From NCBI GenBank assembly GCA_963585895.1, contig OY757904.1, forward strand, positions 62,615,480-62,679,479: a DNA stretch of 64,000 nt. Direction: 5' to 3'. The position numbers and the translations under genes were made by a program. This document shows, in pieces, positions 33,241-45,100 of the stretch (positions are counted from its first letter, which is position 1; the number at the start of each line of letters is the position of its first letter). The DNA comes from Sepioteuthis lessoniana (lineage: Eukaryota; Mollusca; Cephalopoda; Myopsida; Loliginidae). The notes under the pieces were generated by a model, which was not told the origin of the DNA, ran no database searches, and saw nothing but the letters and a program-made list of their open reading frames with translations.

Positions 33241-33527
33241 AGCTTTACGTTTAAGCAACACCCTACTTATTTTCAAATAATGTTATTAAAGAAAACTATT
33301 TCCACAAAACAGAATACTGCTTGCATGGATATCATATCCCAATTTAGATGTAGAACAAGATTTTCCGTCTTTGTGCATGAGTCCTAAGATTTACCAAAAT
33401 ATCGCAGAGCCATCTATGGAAATTTCTTAGTTTATCTCTGCCTTAAACAAATATTCCTTTCTATGACCCCACCTTTAAAAAGCGCATTTTCTCCAATCAA
33501 AACTCAAGGAGACCGAAGTAAAGAATT

Positions 33528-33665
33528 GGCTTGGTTGGGTTTCTTTGTTTAACGATGTATCAAAATTCGTGGGTTATTTAATGCCAAAGCCATCCTTATA
33601 GTGATACTATCTAACCTCCATGCAAGAGGGATAAGTGGTTTGAGAAGAATTGGTAACAACCATTA
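33528..33665 (-). mobile_element. SINE family B, 3' part
   Basis: Antisense tail (tttctttgtttaacgatg, gggttatttaatgccaaag) and body. The tRNA-like head is absent. Confidence 0.65.
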
Positions 33666-33756
33666 TCAACAGATAATCGGGATGATATTGTCCTGGTTTT
33701 TCTTTTAGAACAAATTAGAAAACAACTCGGCGTAAACCATACAGTAATCAGAAAGA

Positions 33757-34330
33757 GAATTGCCCAGTCGGCTGGGGCTGTAGAATACACCGACTGCTTC
33801 CCTGCAGAGGGGTTAGACCCCCCCTAACGAGTGTCCTGGATATGACACTAAACAATCTGATGGTGAGGTTCCACCAATGCTGGAGCTTTAGGGAATGCGG
33901 AGTACCCCTTTATTGCCATCGCTCCCAGATCCACTCTGGCCCGGAGTGGTAGCACCTGATAGGGCCCTATCTATGGGTTAAATAAAACTAACAGCATACT
34001 TATGCTAAAATGAATTGTGTAAACTGAATAGCTTAAAATAGAAACGTTTTTGACAATTAAACCGTACTTACACTTAAACTGCGTACTTATGCTTAACTGA
34101 ATTATTTCAAATAGAACTGTTTTTCGACATTAAAACTGTATTTACACTTAACTGAATTATTACATATAACTGCTTGAATAGTTTCAAATGGAAATGTTTT
34201 TGACAAACTGTGTACTCATGGTAAACTGAACTGTTTTAAATAGAACAGATTATTTACATAAAAATGGATTTGGCGTTAAATAACCTACAAAGGTTGAAAT
34301 GCCCTAAAACCAAACAAACCAAACCAAACC
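33757..34330 (+). mobile_element. Repeat family C, full length
   Basis: From attgcccagtcggctggggc to the tail gcgttaaataacctacaaag, with (AAACC)n. It is a close relative of the copy at 60508-61098. Together they are good references for the family. Confidence 0.9.
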
Positions 34331-34337
34331 AGAAAGA

Positions 34338-34570
34338 GAAGCACTAGGGGTGAAACGGTTATCGTTGTGGAAACTGTACCTGGTAACCCGAGTTTAAATG
34401 CAAGTCATAACGCTCTTAGGTAAAGTATGAATCCAACTATTTTCTCCACATCTAGACTCTTTAGCAAGCGCGCCAAGAAAAACAAAATAATGAATTCAAA
34501 CCAGCTTAAAAATAGACTTTATTTGCGTCTTGATGCTGAGAAGAGTTTTAGTAAATTCATACATGTTTTT
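34338..34570 (+). mobile_element. SINE family A, diverged
   Basis: It follows the family C tail directly. B box-like gagtttaaatgc, core aaagtatgaatccaactatt, body tgaattcaaaccagcttaaa. Confidence 0.65.
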
Positions 34571-34574
34571 GTTT

Positions 34575-35395
34575 GACCACTGTCAACGATGAAGAATACA
34601 CAGCTATCCAAACCACGCAGTTGACATTTACCATTAAGTGGGAATAACAAATGACAGGAATTCACTTTCTCTGTCTTCCATTTTACTTTGAATCATTATA
34701 CAGATACAGAGCCTCACTTTGTCTTTTATTTAGGAATCCAAAGTGCTCATCAGACTGTTCTTTTGTTCTGATCACAACTGAGTGGTGTCACTCTGCCAGT
34801 ACGTGACATGGTGAACAGGATACATTATTTGGCTTGTAACAATGTGCAGATATTGATTTTTTTTTTCCTGGACAATCAAATTATGGCGAGTTTCAAAATA
34901 TTCTTTTGATACAGCATCGTCCTCAGCAGGCGGAATAATAGATTTACGAAAGTGTTTGTTTGCACAGCGGTTTTCATTAGCCTATTCCGACTGGGGCAAT
35001 TTGTTTTTTGTTTCTACGCACACAATGTAAAAATTACCGTCGTATCTTGCCCATCCTTTTTAATATTTATAAATATGCATTTTCAAACAATTAGATCATG
35101 CCTTTTTAAATTTGATATTAGACTTCGCCTTTTATCTCAACAACTTCGCCTTTTATGTCAACAACAACTTCAGTGATAAATGACATGTTTGTTTTGAATG
35201 GGTAGTATGTGAAAGACATATCGCTACTGATCATTACACCCAATCAGGCATTCTGCTAGGTGTACGATATCTCATTGTTAGTCTACATGACGCAGAGATA
35301 TTTGTTCTGTTAAAACGGAATTTATAAATGCTTTACGTTTAAGCATTTAGTAGATTCACTCCAACCATGTGGGTCTCTATACATTTATTGATCTT
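34575..35395. other. No recognised feature
   Basis: Unassigned. Has a small direct duplication near 35123-35165 (cgccttttatctcaacaact against cgccttttatgtcaacaaca). Confidence 0.45.
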
Positions 35396-35397
35396 GA

Positions 35398-35757
35398 TCT
35401 TTAAGGAACACTTTGAAAATGCTGCGAGCAATCTTAAACAGGTCCTGGCGACAGCAACCCACAAGACGCCAACTGTACGGCCACCTGCCGCCTATCACGA
35501 AAACTATTCAAGTTAGACGAACCAGACATGCGGGACACTGCTGGAGAAGCAGGGACGAACTCATAAGTGATGTACTCTTATGGACCCCCTCACATGGCCG
35601 TGAAAAAGCAGGACGACAGCACGAACATTCATTCAGCAACTATGTGAGGATACGGGATGCTGTCCGGAAGACCTGCCTGAGGCGATGAACAATAGGGAAA
35701 AGTGGCGAGAAAGGGTCAGGGATATCCGTGCTACCAGCACGACATGATGATGATGAT
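35398..35757 (+). mobile_element. RTE-type LINE 3' end
   Basis: Reads MLRAILNRSWRQQPTRRQLY, then HLPPITKTIQVRRTRHAGHC, SRDELISDVLLWTPSHGR, then, after a frame change, the C-terminal block and (ATG)n. Confidence 0.85.
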
Positions 35758-35764
35758 GAAGTAA

Positions 35765-35990
35765 GTAAAGTTGACCACCTTAGTCGACGGCGACCCAAAG
35801 GTTCCTTTTCAATAGCTACTACACAGAGGTATGAGACAGGAGGCTACTCCTTTCCCAGGATTGCTCCAATTTATCCTTGATACGTACCTTATAAAGCTAA
35901 GTGTTAATCAAGATGGCATCAATTACCATTTTTTAATCCTTTGTATGACTTGACCTGGGATTGAGTCCCGAACTCCCGGGCTAATTGCGA
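35765..35990 (-). mobile_element. SINE family D
   Basis: Antisense, starting right after the LINE's (ATG)n tail: ccttagtcgacggcgac, tttcaatagctactacaca, then accattttttaatcctt and a decayed tRNA-like head. Confidence 0.75.
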
Positions 35991-36093
35991 ACCCATTAGT
36001 CCAAATATTTGCACTAAATTTCGATCGTCTGTGTCACTTCTTGTTTTTATTTCAAAGTTTTGCTTAGATAGAGCACACAGGCCTCAGGATTTT

Positions 36094-36195
36094 TACAGTA
36101 TCTACAGTTGCTTAGGTGGTCATTGAAATACTGAACGGAGTCTAACCTCGGTTATATATCAAGAACAGGTGTTTCAAGCATTACAGAGAGTTGAT
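36094..36195 (-). pseudogene. 5S rRNA-derived unit 1
   Basis: The antisense matches 5S rRNA over the helix IV/V and internal promoter region (aggtggtcattgaaatact against the antisense 5S signature ggtctcccatccaagtact). It is diverged and probably lacks a clean 5' part. It is the first of three units at regular spacing. Confidence 0.55.
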
Positions 36196-36263
36196 CATAT
36201 TCATATCACTAATAAGAATTTACTAAGCTTTGCTTGGTCTAGCATTCAGACCTAAAAGGTTTT

Positions 36264-36370
36264 TACTGTCCACAATTTTCCAAAGAAATCAGCCATTTAA
36301 GTATTGAGCAAGCTCAATGCTGCTTAACCTTGGTGAAGTCATGCTCACCCAACAACTCTCAGTAATACAA
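36264..36370 (-). pseudogene. 5S rRNA-derived unit 2
   Basis: The antisense reads gccatttaagtattgagca, then atgctgcttaaccttggtga, aligning with ccatccaagtactaaccag and ccctgcttagcttccgaga of antisense 5S. It starts 170 bp after unit 1. The upstream spacer also resembles that of unit 1 (ttttgcttagatagagca against ctttgcttggtctagcat). Confidence 0.65.
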
Positions 36371-36430
36371 TAAGGGTGGAAAGATACACATTCATCTTTT
36401 TTTTTTATTAAGATTCCCACTCATGTTGCT

Positions 36431-36520
36431 TACAGTAACTGGTATTGCCACATTGGTCACCCATCTAAGTATCGAACGGGCTCATCACAGTTTAAATTCG
36501 GTGACCTTGCAGAAACTGGT
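36431..36520 (-). pseudogene. 5S rRNA-derived unit 3, best match
   Basis: The antisense tacagtaactggtattgcc, ttggtcacccatctaagta, tcgaacgggctc aligns closely with 5S (tacagcacccggtattccc, ggtctcccatccaagta). It starts 167 bp after unit 2 and runs into a SINE A fragment. 5S-derived SINE heads are known in animals, but the regular spacing here also fits a decayed 5S tandem. Confidence 0.7.
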
Positions 36521-36524
36521 GTTT

Positions 36525-36720
36525 TCGAAGTGATTTTACCTTCTTGTCTAGTTGCCTTGCCAAAGCTGAAAAACCTAGTCTGCCCTTCGATTATAAGTGA
36601 GGCAAGAAGTGATGAATTCATACTTTTCCCACGAGGATTAACGAGAAGTGGAACGCAAACGGTCATGTCCAGGTCTTGAACTCGGATCACCAATTTCATA
36701 ACCCCTACACTAAGCGCACC
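36525..36720 (-). mobile_element. SINE family A, 3'-truncated
   Basis: Antisense: body gtctagttgccttgccaaag, core, tRNA-like head with ggtcttgaactcggatcacc. The tail is missing, replaced by the 5S-derived unit. Confidence 0.7.
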
Positions 36721-36777
36721 TCTAAAGCAGTAAGCTTTGTCTACACATCACTTAATTCGTGTAGATGTAGAGTAATC

Positions 36778-37030
36778 TTTGGCCGAGTCGGCTGAGGCTG
36801 CAGAATAAACCAACTGCGTCTCTGAGGTCTATATGCCAGACTAAGGAAAGCTTAGTAAATTCTAAATTGTGATATGTCTTTGAATTGTTTGAAATAGAAC
36901 TGTTTTGACATTTGCGTAAACAAAAACCTGTACTTATACTAAACTGAATCGTTTGAAACTTTTTTTTTCAAAATAACTTAATTTGGCATTAAATGACCCG
37001 AAAAGTGGTGATAAGCCGTAAAACAAAACC
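36778..37030 (+). mobile_element. Repeat family C, internally deleted
   Basis: 5' start gccgagtcggctgaggctg, a few internal units, tail ttggcattaaatgacccga and aaaacaaaacc. About half the usual length is missing. Confidence 0.75.
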
Positions 37031-37034
37031 ACCA

Positions 37035-38370
37035 ATCAGTGTAATCCTCGGTGCGAAGCATATTCAAATTTAGCCCATTTTTTTTTAAATTCTGGATTTT
37101 TTTTTCTTTTTGAATGTTTTTGATTGGCATTTGTTTAAATCCGGAGAGATGAAACCTCTGGATACATTGGGACGATTTTACTTCTCCTAATTCTAATACG
37201 CTTTTTTTTTCTTTATTTCTTTTTTCGATTTTAAAATATATTTTTTTTAAATCAAACATACTATAATTATTATCATCATTATTATTATTATTATTGATTC
37301 AAAGTGCTCTTTCCCAAGTTACAGAAAAAATAATCTGGTGTGAATAGGATGTCATTTTATTTTATTTTTTTATAATATAATACGGATTTTCTACATGTTT
37401 TCGATAATCTTTTGCCGTATTAAATTGCGAACGTTTAAAAAAAAATCATCATGAAAGATTTTTTTTCCAATACCTCACTAATAACAGACGCATTGCAAAC
37501 AGAGAAGATTTTTAATCCAAGATTTCAACCGCCTACTTTTAGTTGGAGCTGTGGGTTGTTTCTTTGCAATTTTCCTGTTTATTTATTGATTGAAGAACGC
37601 AAAATAGCAACGACGTTGGAATAAGAATACACATAATAAATTCTTCCGGATAAAACCCACGCTTGGAGAACGGAAACCAGCACTCGGAAAGTCCAGAAAG
37701 GAGCAAGTCACTATAAACCGATTGCGCATTGGTTACAAAAGACTTACGCACTCTTTTATACTTAAACAGGAAAAACACCAATAATGTATAGCATCTCAAA
37801 CACCCGACAATGTTAGACATTTTCTCATTGAATGGGGAAATTTAGCTCTCCTCAGACAAAGTTTTTCAACCCGATCAATAGGAAAAACCTATATAAAAAT
37901 GTCGATATGGATGACATGTTGTCCTTCTTGACAGAAATAAAACTATACCAAAAATGATGAGCGTAAACATGATCAGTATTGTTTGGAGACTAAACAGAGT
38001 AGTTTCCCTTGAGATAGAGTTTGAGGGATTCTCCCACATCGCGTCGTTTTTTGACGCGTAACAAGGTGAACAGGCGAATCTGTCTCTTTCAGGAACAGGA
38101 TTTGAGAAGAGAAGATGCGGTGGTCCGCTCCTCACCTACTAGCACATGGGACCTTCTTTCGTTATATTCCAAACCTGAGAAGAGTAAGAAGTTTCCACCT
38201 TTTGGCTGTATGAAATTTTCAGCTTGTTCCTTGAACACATGTGACTCTTATGTACCCTCGGGAAGGAACTGAGTCCCTTACGAGTATTGTGCACTATTAA
38301 ATGTCTTATTATATTAATTGACATGTTCTGTTTCCATCCGAAAATTCTGAGTTGGGTGACTATCTTTAAG
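37035..38370. other. No recognised feature
   Basis: T-tracts near 37079 and 37203, ATT units near 37274-37294, ORFs of up to 93 codons without recognisable domains. Confidence 0.4.
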
Positions 38371-38374
38371 ATTA

Positions 38375-38945
38375 CCTAATGCATTGGGGCTGCAGAATAC
38401 ATCGACTGCACCTCTGCTGAGGGGTAAGACCCCTCCACCAAGTAATATCCAGGATATGACACTAAACAATCTGACGGTGTAGTTCCTGACATCGTTCCCA
38501 CGTCCACTCTGATAGGATCTACCTATGGGTCCTATATATGACAGGGTCTATCTATGGGTCCTATCTATGGGTCAAATAGAACTAAACTGCATACCTATGC
38601 AAAACTGAATTGCTTGAAATAGAACAATTTTGACAATTAAACTGTGTACTTATGCTAAACTGAATTGCTTGAAATGAGACTGTTTTTGCATGATATATTG
38701 AATTGTTTGATATAGAACTGTTTTGACATTTAACTGTGTGTAAACAAAAACTTATACAAAACAGAATTGTTTGACTTAACTGAATAGCTTGAAATAGAAA
38801 TGTTTTTTGAAAATTAAACCCTGCTTATGCTAAACTGAATTGTTTGAAATAGTTCTATTTATTTGTATAAAAATGGATTTGACATTGAATTACTAACAAA
38901 GATTGATATGCCATAAAACCGAAACAAATAATCAACCAAACCTAA
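38375..38945 (+). mobile_element. Repeat family C, full length
   Basis: From gcattggggctgcagaat to the tail gacattgaattactaacaaa. A small tandem duplication of ctatctatgggtc-like units occurs at 38518-38575. Confidence 0.8.
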
Positions 38946-38949
38946 TGCA

Positions 38950-39480
38950 ATATGATAAAGGGAAAGTTATCCACAAATTAACACCTCGTTAAATCTTATG
39001 GTGCCATAGAAAATAAAAGGAAAAACCAAATATTAAAAAGACTCTTAAATAGTTACACAAAAATTTAAACGGAAACGTAGAACGTACCCGATTCCCTTAC
39101 CACTTCAGGCATGTTGAAATGATAGTGAAATCAACCATCCAAGAAAGTAAAACAGGAGCTTATGACGGTCTGCTTTTTCGTTTCCCTTTATTTCAACGTG
39201 GCTTAGGATCCAGCACACTCGGAATGTTTTTTGAGTTGGACAAGAGCTTAATGGTTAAGGGTTTTTCAAGTTTTGTTGCTTTTTTTTTTTTAATTTGTGA
39301 CACTAAGACAGAGAACATATCTGAGAATATGATAATGTTTTACAGTTGCCTTCTGAGATGATGCGAAGTGCAAGATCTATTGCAATGGCTTCAACTGTAA
39401 AAGATAGAGGTCTCTTTTGAGAAAAAAACTCGTGCCAGTTACCGGCTTTGCATGTGTCTGAATATGAACGCATTACGTTT
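38950..39480. other. No recognised feature
   Basis: Unassigned. A (CA)n(TA)n array lies at 39493-39532. Confidence 0.45.
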
Positions 39481-39554
39481 CAAACCTCACTTCACACACA
39501 CATACACACACACACACACCTATATATATATATGTGTGGGGGGGTGTTGTGTAT

Positions 39555-39800
39555 GTAAGTTGGCCGACTGTTGTCGAGAGCGACACAAACGGTCTCTTTT
39601 CAATAGTTACTCCACCGATATGTTGGGGAGGCGCTACTATTTTCCCTGGATGGCTCTATTTACCCTTGATCCGTGGCTTATGATGCTGAGTGTTAAACAA
39701 GGATACATCAAGTACTATTTTTTTAGTCTTTGGTACCACTCGACCTGGGATTGAAGCTTGGTCTCCTAGACCAGTGGAGAACACTCTACCAGCGTGGGCA
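39555..39800 (-). mobile_element. SINE family D
   Basis: Antisense: gtaagttggccgactgttgt, gatatgttggggaggcgc, cactcgacctgggattgaag (B box region), head to about 39800. Confidence 0.8.
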
Positions 39801-39891
39801 TATATGTATATATCTTTTACATAAAAACAAAAGAAAAATATTCCCTTTCTTGGTATCGTTATATTGATAAAACATAATTGTCTCAATTAGA

Positions 39892-39990
39892 GTAACGCCC
39901 TCCCCTACACTTCGGTGTAGTAGCTATTAAAACAGGAGCCTTCTGGTCGCCCCCTACAACGGTCGCCAACGTTACTTACTTGCTTTACTT
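39892..39990 (+). mobile_element. SINE family D, 3' fragment
   Basis: Sense: gcctacacttcggtg-like block, tagctattaaaacaggagcc, ending ttacttacttgctttactt. It faces the antisense D copy about 90 bp away. Confidence 0.75.
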
Positions 39991-39994
39991 ATAA

Positions 39995-41640
39995 ACTTTT
40001 TCAATAGATTTTTAAAATGTCGCTTACTTAGAATTATTCATTCTGGGATTAGCTTTTCAATCTTTTAATGCTCTGTAATATGTAAATTAGTGATAAGGGT
40101 ATTTTTTTCTGTAGAAATATATATATATATATATATATATATGAAAAACAATAAATATAATATCTTCAACTTTTATGAATTTTTTCTTGTTTACTAAATA
40201 AAGTAGATCATTTTAATTAAAAAAGAAATAAAAATAACGAATCTTTTTTAAAAAATTCCATTCTCGCCGGAAGTAATATGATAACATATAATTAAAATTT
40301 CAAATATTTCATCTGGAGATGGTTTTTATAAAGCTTATGAATTGGACTTATAAGAATTCATGGCAACCTGAAATTAAATTATAATGATACCAAGAAAGTC
40401 ATTTGTTTTCTTTTTTCTTGATGTAAAAGACATTATTTAGCCCTAGACGTTGAGTGTTGATGCATCGTTAATACAAAATAAATTATACATCAATAGCCGT
40501 TAGTATTTAGCACTCATAATGGATACACCTACACCTTGGATTTCCTCCTTGGATCATATAAAGAAAAAAATAAATATATATTGAACTTGCAGACTATGAT
40601 GTCGCTCTCGACTATGTTAAACACGACAACACGGAGACTCACTTCTCATAAAAGATCCGCGGAGATGAAATAGAGATACATTAATGCGGATGAATCTATC
40701 ACAAAAATACTTAATAAGCTGATTGTGACGAGGCTTAAATTTCCCATCTGACCTGATAGATTGATTTTTGATGGCACGTCAACCAGTCTGTAGTTATTTT
40801 ATGCTCGGAGCTTACTGAATTACACACATTATACTTTTATAATTAGATGTTTCTGTAATTGTTTAAGAGTTTGTTAATTCATTTTTAATATCTTACCAAA
40901 ATGTCAAAATCATCTCGAATATTTTAATAAAGTAATTACTATGCTTGCAAGTGATTATGTCTACGATCATAATCTTTGGAATAATTTTATTTAAGCACAC
41001 ACTTTTATAACTAGTATTTTATAAGTTGTCTCTCTTGGGAAACTGTAACGATCGAGGTGAGCGAGAATGAAGAACATTCATTATTATCATAAGTTTTGCA
41101 AGTTGAATTGAAAATTCTTTATACTCTGGATACAGTTTAATGCTAATGCCCTGACAAAAAACTTGCTATGGTGTGCTGTTTTTCTGTGTTGTGGTAACAT
41201 TAAAACATTAAAATATCGTATTAATATTATTATTACTGATTCAACCCCTTCCCCAATACTCTTCACCGCTTTCTGTGGCAGAACTTAGCCAACTGGCATA
41301 ATTCCTTCCCTTCGTTCGATCAGGCTTTATTTTTAAATGAGATATCGATCGCTTTGATCTATTTTTCTTTGCGTTTCCGCTGATGGCCCAAGCAAGCTGA
41401 AGTGTTCAAGAATTTACATTTTTTTTTTACTTCCAGTCACTCCTCTCCGTGCTGCTATCACTGCTACTACTGCCATGACTGTCTGAGTTACTGGTAATGT
41501 AGTTTTATATCTTTTTTAGGTAGAAATATATTCATGCACATTCGCTCTCGAGACAAACATACACTTACACGGTTATTTTGTGTACAAATAGATTATTTTT
41601 GCACTTCAGAATAACACATGAACTATAACCAGACTAACAT
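39995..41640. other. No recognised gene; weak tail scrap near 40740-40800
   Basis: AT-rich. (TA)n at 40119-40142. The scrap reads gatggcacgtcaaccagtct then ttattttatgctcggagc, as at 1600 and 45560. No supported ORF. Confidence 0.4.
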
Positions 41641-41653
41641 TACAAATCGTCTT

Positions 41654-41925
41654 TTATTTTCTGGATATTTCAGATGAGAAATCATCATTATTGAACAATA
41701 GATTATTTGAACTGGTACCCTCATCTTGGTTGTTATAGTTACAAAGTTTCGGCCTTTGCCCTCTCAGATGTTCTTTAAGTGGCTTCCTCGTCAGGTAAAC
41801 TAAATAAATTTGAATTGAGTTTTTATTCAATCCATATGGAGTGGATTGTTCTATTTTCACTGTTGGCAGTGTGAAACAAAAATCTTGAAACAAGCGAAAG
41901 TACATGTTTTTGATAATTAACAATA
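41654..41925 (-). other. Unrecognised open frame
   Basis: A minus-strand frame of 123 codons (41654-42025) has its N-terminal third inside antisense family C. The rest (LVYLTRKPLKEHLRGQ, then NNLLFNNDDFSSEIS) is unique in this window. It could be a decayed element or an exon scrap. I have no family to offer. Confidence 0.2.
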
Positions 41926-41944
41926 TCGTCACATGACTGACCTG

Positions 41945-42325
41945 TTGCTTGGAGCTGTAGAATACGTAGAATGCACCATTGCAGAAGAGTAAGATCCCCA
42001 CCCACAAGTCTCCAGGTTTTGACACAAAACTACAACTGGAGATTCGGATAATGTGAAATACGCCTCTGTTGCCGTTGCTTCTAGGTCCAGTATGTCCCGG
42101 GGTAGTAGTACCTGTTAAGGTCCCATCAGTGGATCAAATTGAATTGTTAAACACTTACTAAGGATTATCACAAGTTATTTGAAACAATATAGTTAGTTGT
42201 ATATAAATTATTCATATTAGATAGGAATTGTTTTTATTGAATTACTAATGTTAATTTGCAATACTTGAAACCATTTAACTGTGTGAAAACAAATGAGCTC
42301 TAATTACTTGTTTAATAATAAAGTT
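41945..42325 (+). mobile_element. Repeat family C, diverged
   Basis: 5' block (ttggagctgtagaatacg, gatccccacccacaagt, ggtagtagtacctgttaagg) and older internal units. The tail is decayed. Confidence 0.7.
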
Positions 42326-42340
42326 ACCTAAAAACTATTT

Positions 42341-42592
42341 ACAATGGCATAATGGTTAGAGTATCGCCAATTGTCCGAGAGACCGTGGTTCAATCCTATG
42401 TCGAATCATGCCAAAGACTCAAAAATAGTACTTGATACCTCCTTGCTTAAAACTCAGGATTATAAAGCACTGATCAAGGGTAAGTGGAATAATCTAGGGA
42501 AAGGTATAACGCCCTCTCAAGACCTCGGTGTAGAAGCTATTGAAAAGAGAGCCCTATGGTCGCCTTCGACTATAGTCGGCCAACTTACTATA
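42341..42592 (+). mobile_element. SINE family D, full length
   Basis: tRNA-like head with A box tggcataatggttagagta and B box gtggttcaatcct, body catgccaaagactcaaaaat, then gacctcggtgtagaagctat and the end gtcggccaacttact. Confidence 0.9.
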
Positions 42593-42603
42593 TATACCTT
42601 TAT

Positions 42604-42605
42604 AC

Positions 42606-42646
<41 letters not shown>

Positions 42647-42650
42647 ATGA
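42604..42650. repeat. (TA)n(GA)n microsatellite
   Basis: Compound array. A weak family B/C tail (gtattaaataatccagcaag, gattgatacgcgatgaaat) follows at 42660-42710, and the segment to 43050 is unassigned. Confidence 0.85.
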
Positions 42651-43055
42651 ATAAATATAATGTAGTATTAAATAATCCAGCAAGGATTGATACGCGATGA
42701 AATATGAACCAACTGATTTCAGCATGATGTTCAACATTAACGCCGCGAACTTAAGAGATCTACATGAATAGTAATTCTGTATTTCCATCGATTTTAGCAG
42801 ATTCATTTATGATGCATTCTTTCAGATGATATGTGAGTTTCATTAAATGGAACCTTCCTTCACGATATGTCGGAAGGAGAATTCGGGGGATTCATATATT
42901 CACTATTCCAGCAAGCTAGAAGCTCATTCAGTCAATTTTCCCATTTCTTTTAGGGAATTTTTCGTCTAACTAGTTTCTTCCTACTGTGTTATAATGGACA
43001 GGAATCACATCACATTCAAACAACCCGAGGAATGCCTCGCTTAACCAGTCTAGTT

Positions 43056-43268
43056 GCTTTGGTTTCTTTGTTAAATGGCATATAAATATTCTTGTATAAT
43101 TTAATTCCAGAGCTATCTTTGTAGAAGAACAGCAGTGAAACTATTTAACTCACAGCTAACAGAACTTGGGTGTTCATGCCTTTCTCAAGGGTATTAATCC
43201 GAAAGTGGGGTTCGAACTTGCTTACTAGGATATCGCAGTTCAGTACGTTAACTACAACACTACAGGTA
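43056..43268 (-). mobile_element. SINE family B, full length
   Basis: Antisense: ggtttctttgttaaatggca, core (ttctcaagggtattaatcc), head with minus-strand B box caagttcgaacccc and A box tgtagttaacgtac. Confidence 0.8.
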
Positions 43269-43274
43269 CTAAAG

Positions 43275-43855
43275 TATGTTTAGTTCGTGCATCGACTTTT
43301 CACCAAACAAACTCCTATTCTATCAACTTGTCTAAACTGCGCGGGAAAAACAATATTGATAATATTTCCATTGAGTCCGGACTTTTTGTATTTTTATATA
43401 TAACAATGTCATTTTCGATGTTAAATCTACGTTGCGTTGTTGATTTTTTTCTTTCCATTGAATTATAGGGTATAAATATCACTGACACTGAGGTATCCAA
43501 CGACCACCAAGTAATTGCATACACTTTACTTGTTTTTTATCTCCTAGATCTACTAGACTATTAGGCACAAGACACTCAGGTAATGGATTTTTGAAGCCTT
43601 TAAACAAATGTTTCTTAATAGTATCCGATAGGTTGTTCAGTCTGATGCCTGACCTACAGTAGATGTTGTTAGAACTTAAGCTTATATGCTGAACACTGTG
43701 ACTATAAAGGCCAAGTTAAGAACACAGATTTGAATAAATCAGGGTATATCAATCCCAAAAGGTTTATTATGCATAAATATGAATTTATGAGTTTCTGCGG
43801 CTGTTTGTCTACGATACTTCATTCAGCTATATTATGCATCGGAGATAAAAAGCAA
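43275..43855. other. No recognised feature
   Basis: Unassigned. A (GA)n array follows at 43858-43902. Confidence 0.45.
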
Positions 43856-43856
43856 G

Positions 43857-43902
<46 letters not shown>

Positions 43903-43947
43903 ACATCAAAATATGTAGATAAGAACAAATCAAAATATCGATTGCGA

Positions 43948-44350
43948 GGTTGGTGTTAGCAAATGTGGAGTGCCTCTTCATTGCCGTCGATACCAGGTCC
44001 ACTCTGGCCTGGAGTGGTAGCACCTGAAAGGGCCCTATCTATGGGTCAAATAGAACTGTTTGACATTTAAACTTAGAGAAAACTGATGACTTAGGTTATA
44101 TTAAATTGTTTGAAATGCAACTGTTGTATCATATAACTGTGTGTTAACATGAGACCGGTGTTTAAATGAATTGTTAGAGTTCTGGAGCAATACTTGGAAC
44201 CATTTAACTACGTGCAAAAGAATGAGCTTAGGCTTGTTTAAGAACTTTATCTACAAAACGTGTTTGTAAATCATTTACATTTGATATATATGTATCAAGA
44301 GGATTTGGTATGAATCTAAAATGATTGATATGCCATAAAAACCAAACGAA
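43948..44350 (+). mobile_element. Repeat family C, 5'-truncated
   Basis: Starts in the 5' block (gcaaatgtggagtgcctc, ccactctggcctggagtgg), then internal units and the tail gattgatatgccataaaaa. Confidence 0.8.
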
Positions 44351-44374
44351 AATAAGATATATATATATATATAT

Positions 44375-44605
44375 AGTTTCAAGAAAAAGACAGAGTTCGG
44401 TCACATTAGGGTTATAAATTTATTTCCATCCTGTTAAGAGCATTGATATGAATTAAAAACTCATAAAAAAATTTAACGGGACATCTTCAGATCCAACATG
44501 AAAAAAATTACATTCAGCTGTTATCAAGGAATATTTAGATATTCGAATTTTGAATGATTTATTTGTCCTGATGGAATTGTTCGCTACTCATATTTTACTG
44601 GATGG
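44375..44605 (+). repeat. Relative of the 24.4-kb foldback, single arm
   Basis: gttataaatttatttccatc, then ttaacgggacatcttcagat, then tgtcctgatggaattgttcg parallels 24395-24490 and 24690-24720 in one orientation without the second arm. Probably a Penelope-like 3' UTR. Confidence 0.6.
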
Positions 44606-44610
44606 AAGAA

Positions 44611-44613
<3 letters not shown>

Positions 44614-44676
<63 letters not shown>
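44614..44676. repeat. (TA)n(GA)n microsatellite
   Basis: Compound array. Confidence 0.9.
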
Positions 44677-44679
<3 letters not shown>

Positions 44680-45051
44680 GAGAGATAAACAGGACGATAC
44701 AGGTATTTATTATTGCTTTTTTGACTGGGTAAAAGCAAATAAGAACAACAGGATAGAATGACTGCCTTGTTTGTGGCTTTCTCTTGGGAATTCCAATTCG
44801 TTTTACTAATTCCGGTATCCGTGTTGGTGTTTTCTATCTTGCACATTTAATACATGGCAATCAACTCCACCAGGAAGCCAAACTCCATATCTGCGTTTGC
44901 ATCTAAACTTCTCCGTCTTTATACATGTATTTCTCCTCAGATTTTTCTTTTTTTTCCTATCTATTTATCTGTCTGTCTGTAATATTATTCATATTGATCT
45001 TCGTCCGTCTTTTCGCTTTTCTCTCAACTTATTTTTTCTCACTTTGTTTCA

Positions 45052-45100
<49 letters not shown>

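Noticed and set aside
36431-36520. Functional 5S rRNA gene
   Set aside because: Too diverged, with the 5' part weak or missing and the unit fused to a SINE fragment.
41654-42025. Host exon in the 123-codon minus-strand frame
   Set aside because: Its N-terminal third is antisense family C, no splice or domain evidence. Kept only as an unrecognised frame.
45052-45100. CRISPR-like array
   Set aside because: Simple (ATCT)n. No spaced repeats, and the context is eukaryotic.
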